This document shows, piece by piece, positions 1-8,122 of a stretch of 42,926 nt of DNA. A program made the translations under genes and the position numbers. Each line of letters opens with the position of its first letter. Positions within the stretch are counted from its first letter, which is position 1. The DNA is from Actinomadura rubrisoli. Its GTDB lineage: Bacteria; Actinomycetota; Actinomycetes; Streptosporangiales; Streptosporangiaceae. The notes below the pieces were generated by a model that saw nothing but the letters and a program-made list of their open reading frames with translations, was not told the origin of the DNA and ran no database searches. The stretch lies in the NCBI RefSeq assembly GCF_004349215.1, contig NZ_SMKU01000036.1, positions 1 through 42,926 of the forward strand. The letters run 5' to 3'.

Positions 1-500
1 ACATCTCCAAGGGTCAGGGGATGGGGTTCCAGCGCCAAAACGACGAGCAGGGCTCCTACGACCGGATGAAGTCCAAGGTGGCCGAGGAGCTCAAGCAGCA
101 CTTCCGGCCCGAGTTCCTCAACCGGGTGGATGACACGGTGGTGTTCCACCAGCTGACGCCCAAGGAGATCATCCAGATCGTGGATCTGATGGTCGCCAAG
201 GTCGATGAGCGGCTCAAGGACCGCGACATGGGGTTGGAGTTGCGGCAGGACGCCAAGGACCTGCTGGCCGAGCGGGGCTATGACCCGGTGCTGGGCGCCC
301 GGCCGCTGCGGCGCACCATCCAGCGCGAGATCGAGGACAACCTGTCGGAGAAGATCCTCTACAGCGAACTCAAATCCGGCCAGATCGTCATCGTCGGAGT
401 CGAGGGCACCGGCGAAGACGCCAAGTTCACCTTCAAGGGCGTCCCCAAACCCACCGGCGTCCCCGACATCCCTCCAGCGGCCGGAATCACGTCCGCCTGA
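1..500 (+). CDS. clpC: ClpC-type AAA+ ATPase, C-terminal part (5' end outside window)
   Basis: The frame is open from position 3, so only the last 165 residues of the protein are visible. They form the end of the second AAA+ module of a Clp/Hsp100 unfoldase: FRPEFLNRVDD at residues 34-44, then the small alpha-helical D2 domain with the sensor-2 motif GARPLRR at 98-104. ClpC hexamers unfold substrates and feed them to ClpP in the cytoplasm. The residues around the D2 sensor region are strongly ClpC-like; ClpB is less likely because the tail is short. A 12-bp direct repeat (480-491 and 508-519) and a 7-bp hairpin (499-522) straddle the stop codon, without a T-tract. Confidence 0.93.
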   Translation, partial: ISKGQGMGFQRQNDEQGSYDRMKSKVAEELKQHFRPEFLNRVDDTVVFHQLTPKEIIQIVDLMVAKVDERLKDRDMGLELRQDAKDLLAERGYDPVLGARPLRRTIQREIEDNLSEKILYSELKSGQIVIVGVEGTGEDAKFTFKGVPKPTGVPDIPPAAGITSA

Positions 501-537
501 GCGTGCCGCCGGAATCACGCTCCTGGAGGGGATTTCG

Positions 538-1113
538 ATGAGCACGCAGCAGGCTTTCTGGCTCGACACCCGGCGGGACAGGGAACTGGGCCAGGGCGGC
601 GGCGGACGCTACGCGGAGCGGGTGGCGGCCAACATCGGCGAGTTCGAGGAGACGTGGGGCGACATCGCGCCGGTCACCTTCGCCTGCGCCGCCTGGCGCG
701 TGGCCACGCCGCCGGTCACCTCGCCGGGCTTCGTGCGCTGGCACCGCCGCGTCCTGTCCGCGACCTGCGTCCGCAACACCTGGGACGGCTCGCTGGTCGC
801 GAAGGTGACGCTCGTGTCGCCGCTGCCGGAGGCCCTCACGGCGACCCGCGCGTGGTGGCGCGATCGCGGATGGCAGGGCTGGCCGGAGATCTTCGGCCAG
901 TTCGTCGAACCGGCGGAACAGGATCTGGCCAAGGTGCCGCACGCCCGCGCGACCCTGCTCGTCGACGCCCCGCTGCCGATGGACGGGCTTCCGAGCGCCC
1001 CGGACGGCCCGGACGATCACCCGCAGGAGGCCGCGCACCGGGCGCTGACCGTCATGGTCGGCGGCCTGAACGAACTGCTGTCGCCCGTCCTCACCCAACT
1101 GGAAGGCGGCTGA
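538..1113 (+). CDS. Hypothetical protein, 191 aa
   Basis: The ATG at 538 is preceded by a strong ribosome binding site (GGAGGGG at about 525-531), 37 bases after the clpC stop, so it may be read through from clpC. I do not recognise a family. The protein is rich in Trp, Ala and Arg, has no signal peptide or membrane segment, and looks like a compact cytoplasmic protein. Codon use is typical for the strand, with G or C in nearly all third positions. Its last 23 bases overlap the 3' end of the convergent cyclase-like gene, which makes opposite-strand interference possible. Confidence 0.75.
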   Translation: MSTQQAFWLDTRRDRELGQGGGGRYAERVAANIGEFEETWGDIAPVTFACAAWRVATPPVTSPGFVRWHRRVLSATCVRNTWDGSLVAKVTLVSPLPEALTATRAWWRDRGWQGWPEIFGQFVEPAEQDLAKVPHARATLLVDAPLPMDGLPSAPDGPDDHPQEAAHRALTVMVGGLNELLSPVLTQLEGG

Positions 1114-1765
1114 GCCGTTGCGGCGACTGCGCCGGGCCGACGTGTGCGGGGAAGTCGATGAGGTTGTCGGGGATCTCCGCCGCGGACTCGGTGTCCGCGC
1201 AGGCGAAGCCCCGGTACCTGATGCCCTTGACGAGGATGCCGACGGACTGGAAGCCGGACGGGTCGAGCGCGCAGAAGCCGGTGCTCACCACGTCGTTGTA
1301 GAGGGAGTCGGAGACGATCAGGGCCAGGTGCCGGTCCTGGCGCTCGCTCAGCAGGCGGCGCAGCGGCGCGGCGTCCAGCAGGCGGCTCACGACGATCGGC
1401 GCGTCGCCCGCCGGGCCGAACGGCCCCGGCGTCAGCGTGCCGTGGTGGAAGGCCAGCCGGATCCGCAGCCGCTCCTCGTCGGGCCTGCCCCGGTTGAGGT
1501 CCGCCAGCGCGGCGGCCAGTTCGGCGGGCAGGGCGCCCACGGCCTTCGGGATCTCCACGTCCTGGGGGAGGACGGCCAGTTCCCCGTCGCCCCGGGGCTG
1601 CCGCTGCCAGCCGTCGCGGTCCAGGCCCGTCCGGGCGGCCGCCTGGTCGAGCACGCGGCGCAGATCGCTCTGCACCATGAGCTGGCGCCGGGCGCTCCGT
1701 CCGCTGTAGCGCTCGATGTCGACCGCCATGAGCAGCCGGTACTGGAGCCGGGTCTGCGTCGTCAT
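1091..1765 (-). CDS. Nucleotidyl-cyclase-like domain protein, 224 aa
   Basis: The ATG at 1765 overlaps the stop of the upstream Crp gene as TGATG, so the two are translationally coupled. The protein looks like a lone class III nucleotidyl cyclase fold. AVDIERYS (residues 14-21, Asp16) fits the first metal-binding strand, RGDGE (58-62, Asp60) fits the second metal Asp loop, and RLAFHHGTL (103-111) fits the strand that usually reads RIGIHTG. The usual substrate-specifying Lys/Asp and transition-state Asn/Arg are not obvious, so it may bind a nucleotide rather than synthesise one. Coupling to a cyclic-nucleotide-binding regulator suggests shared signalling. The fold is an inference from motif order only. 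Confidence 0.7.
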   Translation of the reverse strand: MTTQTRLQYRLLMAVDIERYSGRSARRQLMVQSDLRRVLDQAAARTGLDRDGWQRQPRGDGELAVLPQDVEIPKAVGALPAELAAALADLNRGRPDEERLRIRLAFHHGTLTPGPFGPAGDAPIVVSRLLDAAPLRRLLSERQDRHLALIVSDSLYNDVVSTGFCALDPSGFQSVGILVKGIRYRGFACADTESAAEIPDNLIDFPAHVGPAQSPQRLSRLPVG

Positions 1766-2493
1766 CACGCCTCGTCGGCCAGCTCGGCCCGCGCCCGCAG
1801 GGCGTCCAGATCGCGGATCGAGGTGTGCCGGTAGCCGGTCGCGATCAGCCCCTGGGACTTGAACTTGCGCAGCTCCTTGCCCACGGTGTCGGCGTCGGCC
1901 CCGGCCAGCGCGCCCAGCTCGTCCTGGGTCAGCTCCACGTCGAAGACGATGCCCTCCGGGCCCGGGTGGCCGTAGGCCCCGGTCAGCTCGACCAGGATCC
2001 GGGCGAGCCGCACCCTGGTGGGGTAGCCGTAGAAGTCGGCGCGCCTCCGGTTCGCCCAGCGGAGCCGCTGCCCGATCATGCTCGACACCTTGATGCTCAA
2101 CTCCGGCGACCCGCCCATCAGCCCCAGGAAGTCCGTCCGCGGGATGATCCGCACCACCACCTCGCCGCAGGCGGTCACGGTGGCCGAACGCGGGGAGCCG
2201 TCCAGCGCCGCCATCTCGCCCACCGCGTCGCCGGCCACCCGGATGCCGAGCAGCGCGACGCGGCCGTTGCCCAGGTTGGAGGTGACCTTCGCGAACCCGC
2301 TGAGCATCACGACGACGTGCGTCGAACGCTCCTGCTCGCGCAGCAGCACCTCGCCGTGCGCGTACGAGCGGCGGGTTCCCATCCGTGTCAGGCGGGCGCG
2401 GGCCCCGGCCGACAGGTCGGCCAGGAGCGTGCCGCGTGGCCAATGCGGTTCGGGCACCGGACTCGCCTGCGGCGAGATCGCCCTATCTATCAT
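1765..2493 (-). CDS. Crp/Fnr family transcriptional regulator
   Basis: The 242-residue product has a cyclic-nucleotide-binding beta-barrel at about 20-125. GDAVGEMAAL and PRSAT (88-104; Glu93, Arg102) are placed like the phosphate-binding cassette of CRP. A dimerisation helix lies near 128-150 and a winged helix-turn-helix at about 165-225 (LTQDELGALAG). I chose the ATG at 2493 because GGAGG sits six to seven bases upstream; an ATG at 2523 would add ten residues. It probably binds DNA as a dimer in response to a nucleotide. The downstream gene, overlapping its stop codon, encodes a cyclase-like protein. No perfect CRP palindrome is visible upstream. Confidence 0.88.
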   Translation of the reverse strand: MIDRAISPQASPVPEPHWPRGTLLADLSAGARARLTRMGTRRSYAHGEVLLREQERSTHVVVMLSGFAKVTSNLGNGRVALLGIRVAGDAVGEMAALDGSPRSATVTACGEVVVRIIPRTDFLGLMGGSPELSIKVSSMIGQRLRWANRRRADFYGYPTRVRLARILVELTGAYGHPGPEGIVFDVELTQDELGALAGADADTVGKELRKFKSQGLIATGYRHTSIRDLDALRARAELADEA

Positions 2494-2535
2494 GGCTGCC
2501 TCCGAGGTACCGGCCGTTCCCATCAGGCCGTCACA

Positions 2536-2563
2536 CGTCCAGCATGGCCTTCGGGGCTGGACG
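2536..2563 (-). terminator. Hairpin between kinase and Crp genes
   Basis: CGTCCAGC and GCTGGACG form a perfect 8-bp stem (2536-2543 with 2556-2563) with a 12-base loop. It lies about 70 bases past the kinase stop and 43 bases before the Crp start, so it could end or attenuate the kinase transcript. There is no T-run. Confidence 0.35.
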
Positions 2564-2630
2564 CGAATACGGCCATCACCGGAATGCCACCGATTCCCGC
2601 CCAGCGAACGCCCCGCGTCCCCCTGCCGGT

Positions 2631-5600
2631 TCAGTGGGACGGGCAGGTCCGGCGGTAGTCGAGCCCGGACAGGTTGGCCTTCCATTCCGCCCGGGTCAGG
2701 CCGCCGCTGGACTGGCACAGCGCGGCGCTGGTCAGCCCGGCACCGATGGCGTGGGTGAGGACCGTTCCGCTTTCGCTGACACTGGTGAGGGTCCTGCCGT
2801 CCGAGGAGAAGGCGAGGGCCCAGACCTCCGTCTGGTGGCCGCTCAGGGCCAGCGCGTAGGCACGGCCGGACTTGACCTCCCACAGCCGGATCTGGCCGGT
2901 TTCGTCGCCCGTGGCCAGCAGCGTTCCGTCCGGAGAGAACGCCGCCGCCTTGACGCGGCCCTTGTGCCCGCGCAGGACGAGCCCCTTGGAACGCAGCGTC
3001 GTCCCGTCCGTCAGGAGGACCTTCTCGGCTCCGTCGCTGCTCGCGACGGTGCGCCCGTCCCGGCTGAGCGCGAGGACGCTGCGGAGCGCCATGTCACCGC
3101 TCTTGGCGAGCACCCGCCCGGACGGGTACTCGATCAGCCCGCTCCCGCCGTCCGCCAGCACGGCCTTCCCATCGGATCGGAAGAGGATGCGCTTGACGAG
3201 GGTGTCGGCGGCGGACGGCATCGCGCGGATCTGCCGGAACGTCTTCAGGTCCCAGAACTGCATCTCGGACCCGGTCCCGCGCCTCACAAGAAGGGCCATG
3301 CCGAGGCCATCGGGGGACAGCGCCATGGCGAAGATCCGGTCGCCGGCCCCGGGCAGCGCGACCTCGCCGAGCGCGGTGAACTTCCTGGCGTCGGTGATGG
3401 TGACCGCGCGGGCGTTCTTGTAGATCGCGAACCTTCCGCCGTCCTCGCTGAAGACCATCCCGTTGTCGTTGCCCGAGTAGCCGTAGTCGTCGGAGAGAGA
3501 GAAACCCCGGTTGACGGCCCGCTGCCGCCGCACGTCCCAGAACGGGATCTGGCGTCCGCCGCGGTAGGCCACCGTCGAGCCGTCCGCGGACAGCGCCGCC
3601 TCCTGAAACAGGCCGTTCCCCTGGACGACATGGGACCTCAGAAAGCTGCTGACGTCGAGCGACAGCACCTGGCCGGTGGCGGGCTCGATGCAGCGCAGCG
3701 TCCTGTTCTCGACGAAGCGGACCAGCGCGCAGCCGTCCCCCGGCGCGTATCGGAGGACGGGCGGCACGGGGAGGCTCAGGGAGCTTCGCGGGAGCCGCCA
3801 CATGGTCCGCCCCTGCGCCAGGAAGCGGCCGTCCTGGTTGAACGCCAGCGCCGAGTACGAGGTCGCGGGCGTCAGCTTCGTCAGCGGCGTGTCCGTCCGT
3901 ACCTGCCAGACCAGGACCTCGGCCTTGCCCCGGTTCGGCGCGTGCGCCACCGCGAGCAGCGAGCCGTCCGGGCTCAGCCGCGCCGCGCCGACGTACCGTC
4001 CCCTGAGCGCCCTGACCAGGCGGGGCACCGGGATCGGCTTCCTGGCCGCCGGCTGGTCGATGTGCACGTTGCCCTGCGGCGTGACGCCCGCGATCACCTG
4101 GCCGTCGTCGCTGGCCGACATGATGTCGACCCCGCGCCTCTCGCGTGCCCAGCTCAGCGGGACCTGCTTGAGAGAGCGCATGTCCCAGACGGTGCGGGCC
4201 TCGCGGGTGTCCGCGAACAGGAGGTTCCCGGACGCGCCCAGGTCGATTCCGTCGAAGACCTTCGGGTCGGTCCCCCGCTTTCCGATGGGCAGCCGTCCGC
4301 GCTCCTTCCCGGTGGCGGTGTCCCAGACGCGGGCCGTGCCGTCGCCCGCCCACGTGACCAGGGTGCGCGCGTCGTCGGTGATGGCGATGTCGTCGATCCG
4401 CAGGCCGCGGATGGTGAACGCGTGGAGCTTGGTGTGCGTGTCGACGTCCCAGACACTGACCGCGCCTCCGGCGGCCTCGTTCCCGGGGACGGGATCGACG
4501 ACAACAAGGACGCGCCCGTTCCGCGACGGGCTCCGCAGGGGGGAGCCGCTCACCCCCGGCGGTGCGAAGACGTCGCTCTCCCACTGGTAGAGCAGCGCCA
4601 CCAGCGTCTCCCGCGTCTCCTTGGTGTCGGCCAGGGCGGCGGCGGCCACCGCGAGCCGCCGCGCCGTCCTCGGGTCGTTCTTGCGCGTGGCCAGTGCCAC
4701 GCCCGCCAGCCGCCGCGCCTCCGCCTCGTCACGCTGGCGCGCCACGGTCTGCCCGCGCTGGAAGACCAGAGCGCCCGCGCCGACCGCCACGACCAGCAGC
4801 ACGGCCAGGACACCGGACACGGCGGTGCGCACGGTGGACCGGCGCCTCGACGCGGCCCGTCCGGCGTCCAGGAACCGCTGCTCCGCGGTGCTGACCGTGA
4901 GTCGCCGCCGTCCGCTGACCGCCCAGCTCAGCGCCCGGTCCAGCCGCGTCCCCTGGAACAGGTCGCCCGGCTTGCGGCCGTGCGCGTCCCACAGCCGGAT
5001 GGCGGCGACCAGCTCCTGGTGCACGGCCAGACCGGAACGTTCCGCCTCCACCCAGTCGCGCAGCCGTGGCCAGGCCCGCAGCAGCGCGGGCGTCGCGATC
5101 GTGAAGTGCCGCCCGTCCCAGACCAGCAGCCCCGCCTCCGCGAACGGCACGAGCACGGCCTCGATCGTCTCGCCGGGCGTGTGCTCGTCGTCGAACTCTT
5201 CCCGCGCCGCCGGACGGACCAGGTCGTCCCCCGCCGACACCATGCGCAACAGCACCTGCGGCACCGCCTGCTGCGCCGCCGGGCTCAGCCGCTGGAACAC
5301 CGCCTCGGCGCGCTCGCCCAGCGTCGGCGCCGCGGCCACGGCCTTCGGCGTGCGGACCGCGCCCGCCGCCTGCACCCCCTGCTCCAGCAGGTCCGCGTCC
5401 GGCCCGCCGCCGAGCAGGTCCAGCAGCACCTGCGACGCGCTGGGCCGCCGCTCGGGCTCCTTGGCCAGCGCCGCCCCGACGATCGGACGCAGCCGCTCGG
5501 GCAACACCGACACGTCCGGCTCGGTGTTCAGCACCGCGTGCATCAGCCTGGGCAGGGGATCACCGTCGAACGGCGCGCGCCCGGCCGCCGCGAACAGCAC

Positions 5601-6197
5601 GGTCGCCCCCCACGCCCAGACGTCGACCGCCGGGCCGGGACTCTGCCCCCGGAAGACCTCGGGCGCCATGTACCGGGGCGTCCCCTTGATGCCGGTGACG
5701 CTCTGGGACATGTCCTCGGTCCGGGCGATCCCGAAGTCGATCACACGCGGGCCGTCCGGCCCCAGGAGCACGTTGGCCGGTTTCAGGTCGCGGTGCACGA
5801 CCCCGGCCCGGTGGATGGTGGTCAGCGCCGTCGCGATCCCGACCGCCAGCCGGTACAGCTCGTCCGGCCCGTACGCCCCGCCCTCCTCGACCGCCTCCAT
5901 CAGGTTCGGACCCGCCACGTACTCGCTGACGATGAACGGAGGCGCCGACTCCAGATCGACCGCCAGCACCCGCGCCGTACAGAACTGCGAAACGCGCCGC
6001 ACCGCGTCGACCTCTCGGACGAACAGCTCCCGGTGCATGGCGGAGTAGTCACCGTGCAACGCCTTGACCGCGACGCGCACGCCGTCCGGCCCGTACCCCT
6101 CGTAGACCACCCCCTGCCCACCCGAACCGAGCTTTCCGGCGAGCCAGTAGTCCCCGAGCCGCGTGGGCTCGCCAGGTGCCAATGGAACAGGAGCCAC
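2631..6197 (-). CDS. Transmembrane Ser/Thr protein kinase with WD40-like beta-propeller
   Basis: The 1,188-residue protein begins with a Hanks-type kinase domain (about 12-270): glycine loop LGSGGQGVV (23-31), Lys45, Glu62, HRDLKPAN (135-142), DFG (154-156) and APE (178-180), all intact. A linker region (300-450) is followed by one membrane helix near 455-480. The C-terminal 650 residues contain degenerate WD40 repeats, for example GTARVWD and GQIRLWE, which would form a propeller outside the membrane. The start is GTG at 6197 with a GAGGAG-type ribosome site. This layout fits a receptor kinase that senses a ligand through the propeller. Crp and cyclase-like genes lie downstream on the same strand. 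Confidence 0.93.
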   Translation of the reverse strand: MAPVPLAPGEPTRLGDYWLAGKLGSGGQGVVYEGYGPDGVRVAVKALHGDYSAMHRELFVREVDAVRRVSQFCTARVLAVDLESAPPFIVSEYVAGPNLMEAVEEGGAYGPDELYRLAVGIATALTTIHRAGVVHRDLKPANVLLGPDGPRVIDFGIARTEDMSQSVTGIKGTPRYMAPEVFRGQSPGPAVDVWAWGATVLFAAAGRAPFDGDPLPRLMHAVLNTEPDVSVLPERLRPIVGAALAKEPERRPSASQVLLDLLGGGPDADLLEQGVQAAGAVRTPKAVAAAPTLGERAEAVFQRLSPAAQQAVPQVLLRMVSAGDDLVRPAAREEFDDEHTPGETIEAVLVPFAEAGLLVWDGRHFTIATPALLRAWPRLRDWVEAERSGLAVHQELVAAIRLWDAHGRKPGDLFQGTRLDRALSWAVSGRRRLTVSTAEQRFLDAGRAASRRRSTVRTAVSGVLAVLLVVAVGAGALVFQRGQTVARQRDEAEARRLAGVALATRKNDPRTARRLAVAAAALADTKETRETLVALLYQWESDVFAPPGVSGSPLRSPSRNGRVLVVVDPVPGNEAAGGAVSVWDVDTHTKLHAFTIRGLRIDDIAITDDARTLVTWAGDGTARVWDTATGKERGRLPIGKRGTDPKVFDGIDLGASGNLLFADTREARTVWDMRSLKQVPLSWARERRGVDIMSASDDGQVIAGVTPQGNVHIDQPAARKPIPVPRLVRALRGRYVGAARLSPDGSLLAVAHAPNRGKAEVLVWQVRTDTPLTKLTPATSYSALAFNQDGRFLAQGRTMWRLPRSSLSLPVPPVLRYAPGDGCALVRFVENRTLRCIEPATGQVLSLDVSSFLRSHVVQGNGLFQEAALSADGSTVAYRGGRQIPFWDVRRQRAVNRGFSLSDDYGYSGNDNGMVFSEDGGRFAIYKNARAVTITDARKFTALGEVALPGAGDRIFAMALSPDGLGMALLVRRGTGSEMQFWDLKTFRQIRAMPSAADTLVKRILFRSDGKAVLADGGSGLIEYPSGRVLAKSGDMALRSVLALSRDGRTVASSDGAEKVLLTDGTTLRSKGLVLRGHKGRVKAAAFSPDGTLLATGDETGQIRLWEVKSGRAYALALSGHQTEVWALAFSSDGRTLTSVSESGTVLTHAIGAGLTSAALCQSSGGLTRAEWKANLSGLDYRRTCPSH

Positions 6198-6296
6198 GTG
6201 GGCCTCTCCTCGTTGTATTCAAGGTTGATCGCCCGGATACGATGCCGCACTCTAGCCACGAGTTCATGTGGCGTACGCAACAGCCCCCGAACACAC

Positions 6297-6329
6297 GGCG
6301 GCCCCGGCGAAGATTCCACCGGGGCCGCC
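6297..6329 (-). terminator. Terminator-like hairpin after first DUF397 copy
   Basis: An 11-bp perfect stem (6297-6307 with 6319-6329) with an 11-base loop lies 13 bases past the gene's stop codon. It is the diverged twin of the hairpin at 6606-6636. Confidence 0.6.
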
Positions 6330-6341
6330 ACGAGGATCGAG

Positions 6342-6548
6342 CTACAGGTCCATGTCTCCAGACTTCACCCGCGCCACCAGCACGGCGAACGCGGCGCGGT
6401 CAACGGCCAGGTGCCCGGCTTGCGAATTCTTGCTGTCCCGGATGCCCACGAGCGCGGCTGCCTCCGCAACCTCCACGCACTGCCCAGAGCTGCCACCGCT
6501 GCGGCTGCTCTTGCGCCACTTGGCGAACGATGTGTCGGTCCTCTTCAC
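6342..6548 (-). CDS. DUF397 domain protein (distal copy)
   Basis: A 68-residue protein containing the DUF397 signature: WRKSSRSGG (11-19), CVEVA (24-28), VGIRDSKN (34-41), then HLAVDRAAFAVLVARVKSG. DUF397 proteins (the family thought to include Streptomyces BldB) usually sit next to an XRE/DUF5753 regulator and are proposed to modulate it. The start is a GTG at 6548 preceded by GGAGG, both inherited from the duplication. Of 14 differences from its neighbour, several change charge (Lys10 for Gln, Arg16 for Tyr, Glu29 for Gln), which could give the copies different partners. Confidence 0.88.
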   Translation of the reverse strand: MKRTDTSFAKWRKSSRSGGSSGQCVEVAEAAALVGIRDSKNSQAGHLAVDRAAFAVLVARVKSGDMDL

Positions 6549-6605
6549 AATTCCTCCAGGTGGTGAATCCGCACCGCAAGAGTATGAACTGACCCCGGAT
6601 GCATG

Positions 6606-6636
6606 GCGGCCCCGGTGAAGGTTCCACCGGGGCCGC
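6606..6636 (-). terminator. Terminator-like hairpin after second DUF397 copy
   Basis: A 12-bp perfect GC-rich stem (6606-6617 with 6625-6636) with a 7-base loop, 14 bases past the stop codon of the proximal DUF397 gene. If it works, it separates expression of the two copies. Confidence 0.6.
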
Positions 6637-6649
6637 TACGAGGGTTTGG

Positions 6650-6856
6650 CTACAGGTTCAGGTCTCCTGACTTCACCTGCGACACCAGCGCGGCGAACGC
6701 GGCGCGGTCGACGGTCAGGTGCCCGGCCTGCGGGTTCTTGCTGTCGCGGATGCCCACGAGTGCAGATGCCTGCGCAACCTCCACGCACTGCCCGCTCTCT
6801 CCGCCGCTGTAGCTGCTCTTGCGCCACTGGGTGAACGATGTGTTGGTCCTCTTCAC
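6650..6856 (-). CDS. DUF397 domain protein (proximal copy)
   Basis: A 68-residue DUF397 protein with WRKSSYSGG (11-19), CVEVA (24-28) and VGIRDSKN (34-41). Its GTG start overlaps the stop of the XRE gene by four bases (GTGA), so the regulator and this protein are translationally coupled. That is the usual arrangement for XRE/DUF397 pairs in actinomycetes, in which the small protein is believed to bind the regulator. The ribosome site GGAGG lies inside the last codons of the XRE gene. Its own terminator-like hairpin follows. Confidence 0.92.
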   Translation of the reverse strand: MKRTNTSFTQWRKSSYSGGESGQCVEVAQASALVGIRDSKNPQAGHLTVDRAAFAALVSQVKSGDLNL

Positions 6857-7656
6857 AATTCCTCCAACGCTTTGCGGATAGCCGCTACGGAGTCCTCGGC
6901 GGTCAGTGCCTTGGATCTGATCAGCTCGAACAGTATGCCAAGTTCGGCAACGTACTCATCATCGTCGATTAGCTGCCCCCGGCCGCCCGCCATCTCGACG
7001 TAGCTCACGTCCGGCTCACCCGGCGATGACAGCAGAGTGAACGAACCTTCCGGGCACAGCTCGGCGCTCTCGGGCACGATGTGGATGTAGGCGTGGGGCA
7101 GTTCGGCCAGCGTGAGCAGGTGTTCGAGCTGAACCCGCATGACCTCGGGCCCGCCGAACGGACGGCGGAGTATCGAGGCGTCCAGAAGGATAATGATCGC
7201 TGGCGGGTCCTCCTGACCCAGGACCTCCTGTCGTTCGAGCCGAGTGTTCACGAGCCGTTCCAGCTTGGTCGGTTGCTCGCCCGCTGCCAGAACCGCACGG
7301 GCGTAGTCCGCTGTCTGGAACAGTCCATGAATGACGAAGTTCTGATACGAGCGGATCATGCCTGCTGCGGCCTCCGCGTCAGCGAATTCGGGAAACCCGG
7401 CGGGTAGACCCGTCTCTTCCAGGATGCGGGGGTAGAGCGGCGCGAAGAACTGGTCCAGGCCGAATACCCGGTCGAGAGCCTGGAGGTTCTTGAGCGTGGC
7501 GCGACGAATTCGGGTCTCGATGCCACTGATCAGGCTGCCCGAGACGTGGATCTTGGCCCCGAGCGCGGGCTGCGACCAACCCCGTTCCTCCCGGAGCCGC
7601 TTGAGGTGGTACGCGAGGTAAGCACGGGCCGATTCTGAAGGGTCGATCGGTGCCAT
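6853..7656 (-). CDS. XRE family HTH regulator with DUF5753 domain
   Basis: The 267-residue protein starts with a lambda-repressor-type helix-turn-helix (about 13-67; LREERGWSQPALGAKI, then VSGSLISGIETRIRRAT). It continues with a DUF5753 sensor/partner domain (about 90-262) containing FQTADYARAVL and RQEVL. This is the WhiJ-like regulator type of actinomycetes, which often controls development or secondary metabolism together with DUF397 partners. The ATG at 7656 has AGGAGG upstream. A perfect palindrome at 7673-7694 lies between the ribosome site and the upstream region and is a candidate autoregulatory operator. It overlaps the downstream DUF397 gene by four bases. Confidence 0.95.
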   Translation of the reverse strand: MAPIDPSESARAYLAYHLKRLREERGWSQPALGAKIHVSGSLISGIETRIRRATLKNLQALDRVFGLDQFFAPLYPRILEETGLPAGFPEFADAEAAAGMIRSYQNFVIHGLFQTADYARAVLAAGEQPTKLERLVNTRLERQEVLGQEDPPAIIILLDASILRRPFGGPEVMRVQLEHLLTLAELPHAYIHIVPESAELCPEGSFTLLSSPGEPDVSYVEMAGGRGQLIDDDEYVAELGILFELIRSKALTAEDSVAAIRKALEEL

Positions 7657-7672
7657 GGGGGGCCTCCTGACA

Positions 7673-7694
7673 CCTACACGCGACGCCGTGTAGG
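7673..7694. promoter_or_regulatory. Candidate operator of the XRE regulator
   Basis: CCTACACG (7673-7680) and CGTGTAGG (7687-7694) form a perfect 8+8 inverted repeat with a 6-base spacer, 17 bases upstream of the XRE start codon and 98 bases upstream of the divergent gene. Its place in the shared intergenic region fits autoregulation or control of both directions. Confidence 0.5.
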
Positions 7695-7791
7695 CATCTC
7701 GTCACTTGTGGTGATGTTCCTATGGCGACTGTAGCCACAGACACAGAGAGTTGGAGGCCAGACAGCCAAACCAGACACGGAGATCGAGACC

Positions 7792-8121
7792 ATGTCTTTC
7801 GACACCCGGCGACGGTACTCAACCGCCAGTACGCACGACGCGCCCCCGCCTGCCAGCGGCCCCTACGCTGCAGAGGAAGAGCTACTCGGAGGGATCGCGG
7901 CGGAGCTGGAGGCGATGGGCGAGCGCGCCACGATCCGCCGGACGCGCGGCGGGCAGCCGTTCCTGTGTGCCGCCGGGGCAGTGTCGCGGCTCAACGAGGA
8001 GATCACCACCGCCCGCAAGGGCGATCGAGTGTGCGCGCTGTGGACGTGGGGCGATGAACTGCCCGACGACCTCCACGAGGCCGCCGCCGCCATCCGCCGC
8101 GTCATCAACCCGGAGCTATGA
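7792..8121 (+). CDS. Hypothetical protein, 109 aa
   Basis: Starts at the ATG at 7792, with CGGAG nine bases upstream. It is divergent from the XRE regulator. I do not recognise the family. The first 25 residues look disordered (rich in Ser, Thr, Pro). Residues 26-60 are a probable helical, acidic segment, and WTWGDELPDDLHEAAAAIRRVI near the end looks like a loop and helix. It has no signal peptide or membrane helix. The next gene starts two bases after its stop (TGAAATG), so the two are probably co-translated. Position next to an XRE/DUF397 set is common for small accessory proteins of unknown role. Confidence 0.75.
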   Translation: MSFDTRRRYSTASTHDAPPPASGPYAAEEELLGGIAAELEAMGERATIRRTRGGQPFLCAAGAVSRLNEEITTARKGDRVCALWTWGDELPDDLHEAAAAIRRVINPEL

Positions 8122-8122
8122 A

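Larger units (their letters stand above)
6297..6866. repeat. 308-bp-period tandem duplication carrying the DUF397 genes
   Basis: Bases 6297-6558 and 6605-6866 align without gaps at an offset of 308 bp. Each copy holds a DUF397 gene, its ribosome site and its downstream hairpin. The copy boundary lies inside the 3' end of the XRE gene: the left copy still encodes a remnant reading Leu-Glu-Glu-Leu-stop in front of its start codon. The two DUF397 products are 54/68 identical, so the duplication is not recent. Confidence 0.8.

Noticed and set aside
2385..6566. A 1,393-codon plus-strand frame opposite the WD40 kinase
   Set aside because: Same shadow composition; the kinase frame has intact catalytic motifs and a good ribosome site.
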